A stretch of 15,376 bases of DNA from an uncultured Nocardiopsis sp. (lineage in GTDB: Bacteria > Actinomycetota > Actinomycetes > Streptosporangiales > Streptosporangiaceae): NCBI GenBank assembly GCA_937957845.1, contig CALGOD010000248.1, positions 1 to 15,376 on the forward strand. Direction: 5' to 3'. Made by a program: the position numbers and the translations under genes. Below are positions 1-7,172 of this stretch, one piece after another. Numbering within the stretch: position 1 is the first letter of the stretch; the number at the start of each line of letters is the position of its first letter. Below the pieces are notes generated by a model. The model was not told the DNA's origin. It was given only the letters and a program-made list of their open reading frames with translations, and searched no databases.

Positions 1-244
1 CGGCGGCGGGGTCGTCCGGGGCTACTACGTGCGGCCGTTCCTGCTGGGTGTGGAGCGCGTGGCCGGGGTGGACCTCAAGGCGGGCCGCCGGGGGGGGGGC
101 CTGCTGGCCCAGCGGATCACCCTGGAGGAGGACGCTCCCGACGAGACCCTGCCCGCGCTGGTCGAGCAGCTGGACCGGATGGCCGCGTGGCTGGGGCTGG
201 ACGACGGCGTCGGAGGCCCCGCGCTGACCTCCCCCGTCCGCTGA
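1..244 (+). CDS. C-terminal end of YcaQ-type winged-helix DNA glycosylase family protein (partial)
   Basis: Only the last 80 codons are present; the gene enters from the left edge in frame 2 and stops with TGA at 242-244. The visible tail contains GYYVRPFLLG, then a VDLKAGR stretch, and ends near MAAWLGL. This is the pattern I know from the C-terminus of the YcaQ / crosslink-repair DNA glycosylase family (winged-helix proteins, DUF1006), which in E. coli unhooks DNA interstrand crosslinks. The catalytic part lies outside the window, so activity cannot be judged. A run of ten G bases (90-99) encodes Arg-Gly-Gly-Gly within this tail, and the frame stays open across it. The assignment rests on the C-terminal pattern only. 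Confidence 0.65.
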   Translation, partial: GGGVVRGYYVRPFLLGVERVAGVDLKAGRRGGGLLAQRITLEEDAPDETLPALVEQLDRMAAWLGLDDGVGGPALTSPVR

Positions 245-544
245 TCCCACGCGGGAAGGCCCACCCCGACCGGTACCGCCTGCCAAGAGACGCACGCGTC
301 CACACCGGGAAACGGCAAAGCGGTGACGTGGCCCCTTCCCCCACCGGATCGCGCGATCCCCGAGGGACCCACAGATCCGGCACCATTTCCGGCAACGATC
401 GTCCCAAAGGCACAGACCGACGGTCCCCGTCGGATCTACCCTGCCCACAGGGGATGAGCGCGGCCCACCGTGCGTGCCCCGGCCACGACCGCGCCTCGGG
501 GGCGACCTGCCCTGACTCCCCGCGATGACGAGGGAGGTCCGAAG
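245..544. other. Intergenic region upstream of the flavin oxidase, with small palindromes
   Basis: I find no convincing gene in these 300 bases. They contain a perfect 14-base palindrome GGATCGCGCGATCC at 346-359, a 7-bp-arm hairpin at 417-433 (CCGACGG / CCGTCGG, loop TCC) and a 5-bp-arm hairpin at 439-452 (CCCTG / CAGGG). TACCCT at 437-442 fits the loose actinobacterial -10 pattern TANNNT but has no good -35 partner. A Shine-Dalgarno sequence GGAGG (533-537) serves the next gene. The palindrome at 346-359 could be an operator, but nothing shows what would bind it. Confidence 0.4.
533..537 (+). promoter_or_regulatory. Shine-Dalgarno that decides the oxidase start
   Basis: GGAGG lies 7 bases before ATG 545. 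The in-frame start at 470 has no comparable site and adds residues without family similarity. Confidence 0.6.
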
Positions 545-1978
545 ATGACCTGGTCAGGCGGACGAACGGTGTCCGAGAAGGCGTGGGCGGACCTGGGGGC
601 GAGGCTCTCGGGAACGGTCTTCACACCCGGGGACGAGGGATACGAGGAGGCGCGCACCGTCTTCAACACCATGATCGACCTGAGACCGCGCGCGATCGCC
701 CAGTGCGCCACCGTCGACGACGTCGCCCGCGTGGTGACGCGCGCCCGCGAGGAAGACGTGGAGGTCGCCGTTCGGGGCGGCGGGCACAGTGTCGCGGGGA
801 TGTCGCTGACCGAGGGCGGCCTCGTCGTGGACCTACGCCGGATGAACGAGGTGACCGTCGACCGTGACGCGAGGGAGGTCCACGTCGGGGGAGGCGCCCT
901 CATGGGGGACCTGGACGCGGCGACCGCTCCCCACGGTCTGGTGACCACCGGAGGCAGGGTCTCCACCACCGGTGTCGGTGGGTTCACCCTGGGCGGAGGG
1001 TCGGGGTGGTTGGAGCGCAAGTTCGGCCTGGCCTGCGACAACCTCCTGAGCGTGGACCTGGTGACGGCGGCCGGGGAGCGGGTACGCGCCTCCTCGACGG
1101 AGGACCCCGAACTGTTCTGGGCCCTGCACGGAGGCGGCGGGAACTTCGGGGTGGCGACCGAACTGAGCCTGCGTCTGCACCCGCTGCCCGAGTTCACCCT
1201 CGGGATTCTCATGTTCCGACCCGAGCGCGGCCCGGAGGTGGTCCGGACCTGGCGCGACCTGATGGAGACGGCACCGGACGAGATCGGGGGCGCCGTGATC
1301 TACCTGGTCGCCGACGCCGAACCGTTCGTCCCCGAGGACATGGTCGGGACCCTGGTGTGCGGGGTGGTGTTGACCTGCGCGGGCGGGGAGGCGTTGCTGC
1401 GTGACGTGGCCGCGCCTCTTCTGGGGATGCGTCCCGACGCGGAGATGATCGCCGAGATCCCCTACCAGGCGGCCCAGCAGGCGATCGACGATCCTCCCGG
1501 CTATCGCAACTACTGGTCGGTGGAGCATCTGGAGACCCTGCCCGACGAGGCCGTCGAGCTGTTCTGCGACCGTGCCGGGGAGATGGTCGTCCCCTCTCCG
1601 ACCGGACACATCCTCTTCCCGCTCGGCGGAGCGGTGTCACGGGCACCGGGCGACCACCCCGTGCCGTGGCGCTCCGCGAGGTGGGCGGTCCACCCGCTGG
1701 CCATGTGGGAGGACCCCGACGACGACGCCCGGGCCCGGCGGTGGGTGCGGGACGTCCGCTCGGACATGCGTCCGTGGTCGACCGGGGACGTCTACCTCAA
1801 CTTCGTCGCCGACGAGGGGCGGGACCGCGTCGTCGCCGGGTTCGGAGAGGAGAACTACCGCAGGCTGAGCGCGGTCAAGACGAGGTTGGACCCGGAGAAC
1901 CTCTTCCACCGCAACCACAACGTCCTGCCCGCCAGGGCGATGCCCGCGACCACGGCCCCGCCGCCCCGCAGGGGCTGA
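545..1978 (+). CDS. FAD-linked oxidase, berberine bridge enzyme-like
   Basis: This 477-residue protein belongs to the FAD-binding PCMH / berberine-bridge family, which oxidises varied substrates (sugars, alkaloid-like or polyketide intermediates) with O2. RGGGHS at residues 77-82 places His81 as the usual covalent FAD ligand. The stretch 137-152 (ending FTLGGG) and GLACDN at 161-166 are the next FAD-site motifs. The C-terminus has the family ending NYRRL...LDPENLFHRNHN. In bicovalent members a Cys lies where this protein has Val139, so only a single His-FAD bond is predicted. The ATG at 545 has GGAGG 7 bases upstream; an in-frame start at 470 is less likely. No signal peptide is seen. No biosynthetic neighbours reveal the substrate. 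The thiolase gene converges from the right. Confidence 0.9.
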   Translation: MTWSGGRTVSEKAWADLGARLSGTVFTPGDEGYEEARTVFNTMIDLRPRAIAQCATVDDVARVVTRAREEDVEVAVRGGGHSVAGMSLTEGGLVVDLRRMNEVTVDRDAREVHVGGGALMGDLDAATAPHGLVTTGGRVSTTGVGGFTLGGGSGWLERKFGLACDNLLSVDLVTAAGERVRASSTEDPELFWALHGGGGNFGVATELSLRLHPLPEFTLGILMFRPERGPEVVRTWRDLMETAPDEIGGAVIYLVADAEPFVPEDMVGTLVCGVVLTCAGGEALLRDVAAPLLGMRPDAEMIAEIPYQAAQQAIDDPPGYRNYWSVEHLETLPDEAVELFCDRAGEMVVPSPTGHILFPLGGAVSRAPGDHPVPWRSARWAVHPLAMWEDPDDDARARRWVRDVRSDMRPWSTGDVYLNFVADEGRDRVVAGFGEENYRRLSAVKTRLDPENLFHRNHNVLPARAMPATTAPPPRRG

Positions 1979-2002
1979 CGGTGGGCCGGGCCGCGTGCGC
2001 GC

Positions 2003-2019
2003 GACCGTCGTGGACGGTC
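2003..2019. terminator. Small hairpin between convergent oxidase and thiolase genes
   Basis: GACCGTC and GACGGTC form a perfect 7-bp stem with a GTG loop, placed 24 bases past the oxidase stop and overlapping the thiolase stop codon. No T-tract follows on either strand, so an intrinsic terminator role is only a guess from its position between convergent genes. Confidence 0.3.
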
Positions 2020-3160
2020 AGACGCGCTCGATGATGGTGACGTTGGCCTGGCCACCGCCCTCGCACATGGTCTGCAGACCGTAGCGGCCACCGGTGCGAT
2101 GCAGCTCGTTGACCAGCTTGGTCATGAGCACCGTCCCGGTGGCTCCCAGCGGGTGACCCAGGGCGATCGCGCCACCGTTGGGGTTGACCTTGGCCGGGTC
2201 GGCGCCCAGTTCCTGGATCCAGGACATCGGCACCGGGGCGAAGGCCTCGTTGATCTCGGTGACGTCGATGTCGTCGATGCTCAGCCCGGCCTTCTCCAGG
2301 GCGATCCTCGTCGCGGGGATGGGCGCGGTGAGCATGTACACCGGGTCGTCGCCGACCAGCGACAGCTGGACGATCCGGGCCAGCGGGGTCAGGCCGTGCT
2401 GCTCGACGGCGCGCTCGGAGGCGATCAGGATCGCGCCCGCGCCGACGGAGATCTGGCTGGCCACGGCGGCGGTGAGCGCCCAGCCCTCACGCAGCGGCTT
2501 CAGGCTCGCCATCTTCTCCAGGGTGGTGTCGGGGCGCACGCCCTCGTCGCGGTCGACCCCGGCCAGGGGCGCGACCTGGTCATCGAAGTAGCCGGCCTCC
2601 ACGGCCTTGGCCGCGCGCTGGTGGCTCTCCAGGGAGAACTCCTCCAGCTGTTCACGGGTGAAGCCCCACTTCTCGCACATGAGCTGGGCACCACGGAACT
2701 GGGAGATCTCCTGCGTGCCGTAGCGTTCGGTCCAGCCCTCGCCGTACAGGCTGAGACCGTTGTCCACGGCGTACTGGACGTTGGAGCCCATGGGGACCAT
2801 GCCCATGTTCTCGACGCCGGAGGCCACGACCAGGTCCTGGGTGCCGGACATGACGCCCTGGGCGGCGAAGTGCACGGCCTGCTGGGAGGAACCGCACTGG
2901 CGGTCGATGGTGACGCCCGCGACGGACTCGGGCAGGCCGGCGGAGAGCCAGGCGGTACGGGCCAGGTCGACCGCCTGCGGCCCCACCTGACTGACGCATC
3001 CCATGATGACGTCCTCGACCGCCGACGGGTCGACTCCGGTGCGGTCGACGAGTTCCTTGAGCACGTGCGCGCCCAGGTCCGCCGGGTGCACGGCGGCCAG
3101 GGCGCCCTTCCTGGTGCCGACGGGGGTGCGTACTGCGCCGACGATGTATGCCTCGGCCAC
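2018..3160 (-). CDS. Thiolase (acetyl-CoA C-acyltransferase)
   Basis: This 380-residue thiolase would cleave 3-ketoacyl-CoA with CoA, the last step of a beta-oxidation round, or condense acetyl-CoA. The nucleophile is Cys89 in DRQCGSSQQA, the general His is His336 in ALGHPLG, and the second catalytic Cys is Cys366 in MCEGGG; NEAF precedes the His motif. Length is normal for the family. The GTG start at 3158-3160 gives MAEAYIVGAVRTPVG, the usual thiolase N-terminus, and GGAGG lies 5 bases before it. The frame stays open far upstream, through the antisense strand of the neighbouring dehydrogenase, but that extension is not real. The overall pattern also resembles mycobacterial steroid thiolases such as FadA5/FadA6, so fatty-acid versus sterol or side-chain substrates cannot be separated here. 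It is divergent from the acyl-CoA dehydrogenase and shares palindromic sites with it. Confidence 0.93.
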   Translation of the reverse strand: MAEAYIVGAVRTPVGTRKGALAAVHPADLGAHVLKELVDRTGVDPSAVEDVIMGCVSQVGPQAVDLARTAWLSAGLPESVAGVTIDRQCGSSQQAVHFAAQGVMSGTQDLVVASGVENMGMVPMGSNVQYAVDNGLSLYGEGWTERYGTQEISQFRGAQLMCEKWGFTREQLEEFSLESHQRAAKAVEAGYFDDQVAPLAGVDRDEGVRPDTTLEKMASLKPLREGWALTAAVASQISVGAGAILIASERAVEQHGLTPLARIVQLSLVGDDPVYMLTAPIPATRIALEKAGLSIDDIDVTEINEAFAPVPMSWIQELGADPAKVNPNGGAIALGHPLGATGTVLMTKLVNELHRTGGRYGLQTMCEGGGQANVTIIERV

Positions 3161-3191
3161 GGAATCCTCCAAGAGCCTGAATGACGGTTCT

Positions 3192-3212
3192 GAACCGAAC
3201 TGTATTCGGTTC
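3192..3212. promoter_or_regulatory. Palindromic operator candidate, thiolase side
   Basis: GAACCGAA (3192-3199), a 5-base spacer and TTCGGTTC (3205-3212) form a perfect inverted repeat with 8-bp arms. Its centre is 42 bases upstream of the thiolase GTG. The core CCGAA-N5-TTCGG recurs at 3309-3323 in the same intergenic region. The size and symmetry suit a dimeric repressor of TetR or similar type; the regulator is not in this window. Confidence 0.6.
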
Positions 3213-3308
3213 GCCGAATCCGGCAAGGACCCGCCCCCGTGCCCGGAAGTCGACCGGGGTCCATGGCCACGGGGAACACCGACCGGCCCGGGCCGTCCCC
3301 CTTCAAAG

Positions 3309-3323
3309 CCGAATTCGATTCGG
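3309..3323. promoter_or_regulatory. Palindromic operator candidate, acyl-CoA dehydrogenase side
   Basis: CCGAA (3309-3313), TTCGA, then TTCGG (3319-3323) repeat the core and spacing of the 3192-3212 palindrome. The centre is about 52 bases upstream of the dehydrogenase ATG and 114 bases from the centre of the other copy, close to eleven helical turns. The match beyond the core is imperfect. Confidence 0.55.
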
Positions 3324-3367
3324 TTACTGTGGCCGCACCCAGGAATCCTCGAGCCCCGGAGCGGAAC

Positions 3368-4510
3368 ATGAAGCGGGAACTCTTCGACGCCGAACACGAC
3401 CTCTTCCGCGAAGCGGTGGCGGAGTTCCTCAAGCGTGAGGTCGTTCCCTTCCACCAGCGGTGGGAGGAGGACGGGATCGTCCCCCGCCAGGTGTGGACCA
3501 AGGCCGGTGAGGTGGGGCTGCTCGGCCACGGCGTGCCGGAGGAGTACGGCGGCACCGGACTCGACGACTACCGGTACAACGCCATCGTCAACGAGGAGAT
3601 CTGCCGGGCCCACGCCAGCGGACTCGGCATCACCCTGCAGAACGACATCATGACCCCGTACATGGTCGGCCTGACCGACGACGAGCAGAAGAGGCGCTGG
3701 CTTCCGGGTTTCGCCTGTGGCGAGCTGATCACCGCCATCGCCATGACCGAGCCCGGGGCGGGCAGCGACCTCCAGGGCATCACCACCTCGGCGGTACGCG
3801 ACGGCGACGAGTACGTCATCAACGGCTCCAAGACCTTCATCACCAACGGCGTCAACGCCGACCTGGTGATCGTGGTCTCGCGGACCGATCCCGACGCGGG
3901 CGCCCAGGGCTTCTCGCTCATCGCGGTCGAGCGCGGCACCCCCGGGTTCGAACGTGGACGCAACCTGGACAAGGTCGGCATGAGGGCACAAGACACGGCC
4001 GAGCTGTTCTTCGACGACGTACGCGTGCCGACGGCCAACCTCATCGGTCGGGAGGGCGGCGGCTTCGTCCACCTGATGGAGAACCTGCCCCAGGAGCGGC
4101 TCTCCATCGCCACCTGTGCCACGGCCTCCGCCGAGCGCGTGCTGGAGCACACCATCGAGTACTGCCGTGAGCGCACCGCCTTCGGCCGCCCGATCGGGCG
4201 CTTCCAGAACACCCGTTTCGTCCTGGCCGAGTTGGCCACCGAGGTGGACATCGCCCGCACCTACGTGGACCGCGGCATCGAGCTGCTCAACCGGGGTGAG
4301 CTCACCGCCGAGGACGCCGCCATGGCCAAGTGGTGGACCACCGAGCTGTGCAACAAGGTCATGGACCGTTGCCTCCAGCTTCACGGCGGGTACGGGTACA
4401 TGATGGAATACCCCGTGGCACGGGCCTGGCAGGACTCTCGCGTCCAGACGATCTACGGCGGCACCACCGAGATCATGAAGGAGATCGTGGGACGAGGACT
4501 GGGACTGTGA
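3368..4510 (+). CDS. Acyl-CoA dehydrogenase, long-chain/isovaleryl-type active site
   Basis: This 380-residue FAD enzyme would oxidise an acyl-CoA to the 2,3-enoyl-CoA and pass electrons to electron-transfer flavoprotein. MTEPGAGSDLQG (126-137) is the first family signature. LQLHGGYGYMMEYPVARAWQD (336-356) belongs to the second, FAD-binding signature. The catalytic Glu of medium-chain enzymes lies in a YEGT motif, but here that segment reads IYGGTTEIM with Gly364. Glu243 in LPQERLSIA sits where isovaleryl- and long-chain-type enzymes carry their base. The ATG at 3368 has GGAG (3358-3361) six bases upstream; the open frame back to 3239 runs through the operator region and is not used. Its divergent thiolase partner and shared palindromes suggest joint control. 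The substrate is unknown. Confidence 0.95.
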   Translation: MKRELFDAEHDLFREAVAEFLKREVVPFHQRWEEDGIVPRQVWTKAGEVGLLGHGVPEEYGGTGLDDYRYNAIVNEEICRAHASGLGITLQNDIMTPYMVGLTDDEQKRRWLPGFACGELITAIAMTEPGAGSDLQGITTSAVRDGDEYVINGSKTFITNGVNADLVIVVSRTDPDAGAQGFSLIAVERGTPGFERGRNLDKVGMRAQDTAELFFDDVRVPTANLIGREGGGFVHLMENLPQERLSIATCATASAERVLEHTIEYCRERTAFGRPIGRFQNTRFVLAELATEVDIARTYVDRGIELLNRGELTAEDAAMAKWWTTELCNKVMDRCLQLHGGYGYMMEYPVARAWQDSRVQTIYGGTTEIMKEIVGRGLGL

Positions 4511-4546
4511 CCGCGTAAGCCCCCGTTCGGAAGGGTCGGAGCTGTC

Positions 4547-4714
4547 ATGAGCGGTGCGTGGGACGGCCTCATCGTCATGGGCCTGCTGGCCGTACTGCTC
4601 GTGATCGGCGTGCGCAGGCTCCGGCCCAGGATCCACATCCCGTGGAGCACCCCCGGGATCGTGGTCGTCTTCGTCTTCGTGTGCCTGCTCCTGTGGGCGT
4701 GGTCCTGGCGCTGA
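4547..4714 (+). CDS. Small 55-residue protein with two membrane segments, unknown function
   Basis: ATG at 4547 to TGA at 4712-4714 encodes 55 residues. Residues 8-21 (from LIVMGLLAVLLVIG, about 8-21) and 37-52 (from GIVVVFVFVCLLLW) are strongly hydrophobic, joined by a basic turn VRRLRPRIH. This predicts a hairpin of two membrane helices with the Arg-rich turn probably in the cytoplasm. GGAG (4538-4541) lies 5 bases before the ATG. The gene starts 36 bases after the dehydrogenase stop, so it is probably on the same transcript. It ends 26 bases from the convergent phosphatase stop. I do not recognise a family. Spacing, ribosome site and amphipathic composition make it likely real. Confidence 0.65.
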   Translation: MSGAWDGLIVMGLLAVLLVIGVRRLRPRIHIPWSTPGIVVVFVFVCLLLWAWSWR

Positions 4715-4740
4715 GCGCCGGGTCCGAAGAACGTCGGGGA

Positions 4741-7020
4741 CTACTCCCCGTCGTCCTCCTTCGTCTCCTCGTCCGTGTGCATGGGCATCTCGAACCAGAC
4801 CGCCTTGCCGTCCGGCGTCGGACGCGAACCCCACCGACTGGCCAACTGCTCCACCAGGTACAGCCCTCGACCGCCCTCGTCGTCCGCGGCGGCGCTACGG
4901 ATACGCGGCAGCCGCAGGTCGTTGTCGCAGACCTCCACCCACACCGTGGACGCTCCGCGCCGTAGACGGAGCAGGAACTCCTTCTCCGCGGGGTCCTCGG
5001 CCGACTCGTCGGCCCCCTCGCCCACCGCCTCCAACAGGTCCGACCAGTCCTCGTCGAACTCGTCCACGGCGTCACCGGAGTCGAACGGGGTCTCGGAGTC
5101 CAGCACACCGGCGCCGGTGAACTCGCGGTGCACCGGGTGCGGAGTGGCGTGGATGACCACGTTGGTGACGATCTCCGAGACCAACAGACAGGCCAGTTCG
5201 GCCTGGTCCCGGTCCATCCCCCACTCCTTGAAGGTGGTGGCCGCCAGATGGCGGGCCTCACCCACGGTGGAGGCCTCCGAACGGAACCACCCCTCACGCA
5301 GGGCGAGTTCGTCGGAGTGGGTGCGCACGACCAGCAGGGCGGTGTCGTCCTCCAGTTCGCCGGGGACGCTGTGCACGGCCGCCTCGGCCATCTGCTCCAC
5401 GTCCTTGTCCGCGACCTCCGACACACGTTCGGAGAGTTGGACGAGGGCCTGTTCGGGGTCGGGGTCGCCCCCCACCGGTCGCCGGTTCACGAGTCCGTCG
5501 GTGTACAGCACCATGGTGGCGCCTATGGGAAGACGGAGGTCGGCCTGGTGGTAGACCACGTCCTCCCCCGAGCCGCCCTTGGCCCGTACGCCCAGCACCC
5601 GGTCGGTGACCTCCAGGTCCAGCTTCTCCACCGAATCGGAGGTCACCAACAGCGGCGGGGCGTGTCCGGCGTTGGCGTAGGACAGCTCACGGGACCAGGC
5701 GTCATAGACCATGTACAGGCAGCTGACACTGGGAATCCAGGTGTCGCCGTTCCCGTCCTCCTGCCCCAGCTGTCGGACCCACTCGTCGAGTTCCCGCAGG
5801 ATGTCGGCGGGCTCACGGTCGGCCTGGGCGAAGGCGCGCAGCGCGGCGCGCAGCTGACCCATGACGGCCGCGGCGTGCGGCCCCCGACCCTCCACGTCGC
5901 CGATGACCAGACCCACACGCCCGGCCGAGAGCGGAATGGCGTCGTAGAAGTCGCCGCCGACCTGGCTCTGGACCTCATGCCCGTGCGACTGGGCCGACGC
6001 CGCGGGCAGGTAGCGGTGGGCGACCGTCAGTCCGTCCAGGGAGGGCAGTCTGCTGGGCAGCAGACTGCGCTGGAAGGCGATGACGGTACCGCGTTCCTCC
6101 TCGAACAGGCGGGCGTTGTCGATGGCCAGCGCCACTCTGGAGACGATGGCGCCGACGAGGTCGCGGTCGAAACCGCCGTAGACGCTCTTCTGTCGGGGGG
6201 TGAGTTTGGACAGGGCCAGGGTGAGCACCCCGAGCACTTCGCCGCGGGCCCGCAACGGGGCGGCGATCGCCGAGGTGACGCCGACCTGTCGGGAGGTGCG
6301 GTCGGAACGGCTGTTGGGCGAACTCTCGAACAGGTACTCGTTGCTGACCACCGTCTCCAGGCGGCGCAGTGCCTGGGTGACGAAGTGGCGTTCGGGGTAA
6401 CGGACCTCGTCCCCGACGTCGTACCAGGTGCCGGGCGGGGGCGTCCATCCCTCGGCGTGCACCGAGACCTGCCTGATGAGGCGGTCACGCTCGTACAGGT
6501 CGATGAAACAGTGGTCGGCGAACTGCGGCACCAGGATGCCCGCCACGCCCTTGACCGTGGACTCGAACTCCAGCGAACTGGAAAGCCGACTGCCGATGCG
6601 CTCCAGCAGCCCGTACTGCTCCTCCACCCGGCCGCTGCGCAGCGCCTCGCGGGCGATCAGGATGATGCCGTCGATCTCCCCCGTCTCGTCGCGCATGGGC
6701 ACCGCCTGGGCGCGTACGTGGATCCACGTGGAGTCGCCCTTGAGCACGGCGAAGGTGCCCTCCCACGGTTCACCTCGCAGGACCCGCCGGGCGAGCTGGG
6801 CGGCGTGCTCACGGTCCGACTCGTGGATCCCGATGTCGAGCAGGGAACGACCGACGTAGTCGCGGCCGTCCACGAATCCGAAGAGCTCACGCGCGTAGGG
6901 GTTCCAGTAGCGCAGCAGACTGAAGCTGTCGATGACGACGATGGCGATCTGCGCATGGTCCACCACTTCGGCCGTGGCGAGCGCGTCGCTCTCCCGGAAG
7001 GGCTCACCCCACCGTGTCAT
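4741..7020 (-). CDS. PAS-GAF-PP2C (SpoIIE-type) serine phosphatase with C-terminal HATPase domain
   Basis: This 759-residue cytosolic protein reads as a multi-domain regulator of the RsbU/RsbP type. It begins with a PAS domain (about 15-125, with VIDSFSLLRYWNPYARELFGF pattern), then GAF (about 140-305) and a SpoIIE/PP2C phosphatase (about 315-565). Metal-site motifs are GGDFYD (355-360), GDVEGRG (374-380), YTDGL (507-511) and DDTALLV (558-564). An RsbW-like HATPase follows, with N-box Glu616/Asn620, CDND (698-701) and GGRGL (716-720). Such proteins dephosphorylate anti-anti-sigma factors, and the ATPase part may act as an anti-sigma kinase. A very acidic stretch of about 50 residues (629-682) splits the HATPase domain. 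The ATG at 7018-7020 has GAGG about 10 bases upstream. The IdeR-type gene lies 152 bases upstream on the same strand. The sigma-factor partner is not visible. Confidence 0.9.
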   Translation of the reverse strand: MTRWGEPFRESDALATAEVVDHAQIAIVVIDSFSLLRYWNPYARELFGFVDGRDYVGRSLLDIGIHESDREHAAQLARRVLRGEPWEGTFAVLKGDSTWIHVRAQAVPMRDETGEIDGIILIAREALRSGRVEEQYGLLERIGSRLSSSLEFESTVKGVAGILVPQFADHCFIDLYERDRLIRQVSVHAEGWTPPPGTWYDVGDEVRYPERHFVTQALRRLETVVSNEYLFESSPNSRSDRTSRQVGVTSAIAAPLRARGEVLGVLTLALSKLTPRQKSVYGGFDRDLVGAIVSRVALAIDNARLFEEERGTVIAFQRSLLPSRLPSLDGLTVAHRYLPAASAQSHGHEVQSQVGGDFYDAIPLSAGRVGLVIGDVEGRGPHAAAVMGQLRAALRAFAQADREPADILRELDEWVRQLGQEDGNGDTWIPSVSCLYMVYDAWSRELSYANAGHAPPLLVTSDSVEKLDLEVTDRVLGVRAKGGSGEDVVYHQADLRLPIGATMVLYTDGLVNRRPVGGDPDPEQALVQLSERVSEVADKDVEQMAEAAVHSVPGELEDDTALLVVRTHSDELALREGWFRSEASTVGEARHLAATTFKEWGMDRDQAELACLLVSEIVTNVVIHATPHPVHREFTGAGVLDSETPFDSGDAVDEFDEDWSDLLEAVGEGADESAEDPAEKEFLLRLRRGASTVWVEVCDNDLRLPRIRSAAADDEGGRGLYLVEQLASRWGSRPTPDGKAVWFEMPMHTDEETKEDDGE

Positions 7021-7172
7021 CTAGCCGCCACCTCGCCGTCATGAGCTGCATACATGCCTGCTCCGGGTACCCCGAACGACCGCACCTTGGGGCGAGCGTA
7101 GCAACACCGTCAACGTTCCCGCAGCGCAATGTGACAATCCCGATGAGCAACCAATCAACGTGTCCGTACGGT

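Noticed and set aside
2099..3184. A 361-codon plus-strand reading frame opposite the thiolase
   Set aside because: Antisense shadow of the thiolase with low-complexity His/Gly/Asp-rich translation.
2018..4834. A single 938-codon minus-strand reading frame covering the thiolase and the strand opposite the acyl-CoA dehydrogenase
   Set aside because: Only the part from 3160 down has thiolase similarity, with its own GTG and GGAGG. The upstream part is the antisense of a clearly coding dehydrogenase gene.
5128..7044. A 638-codon plus-strand reading frame opposite the phosphatase
   Set aside because: It mirrors a well-supported multi-domain gene; GC-rich codon structure leaves antisense frames open, and the translation shows no recognisable domain.
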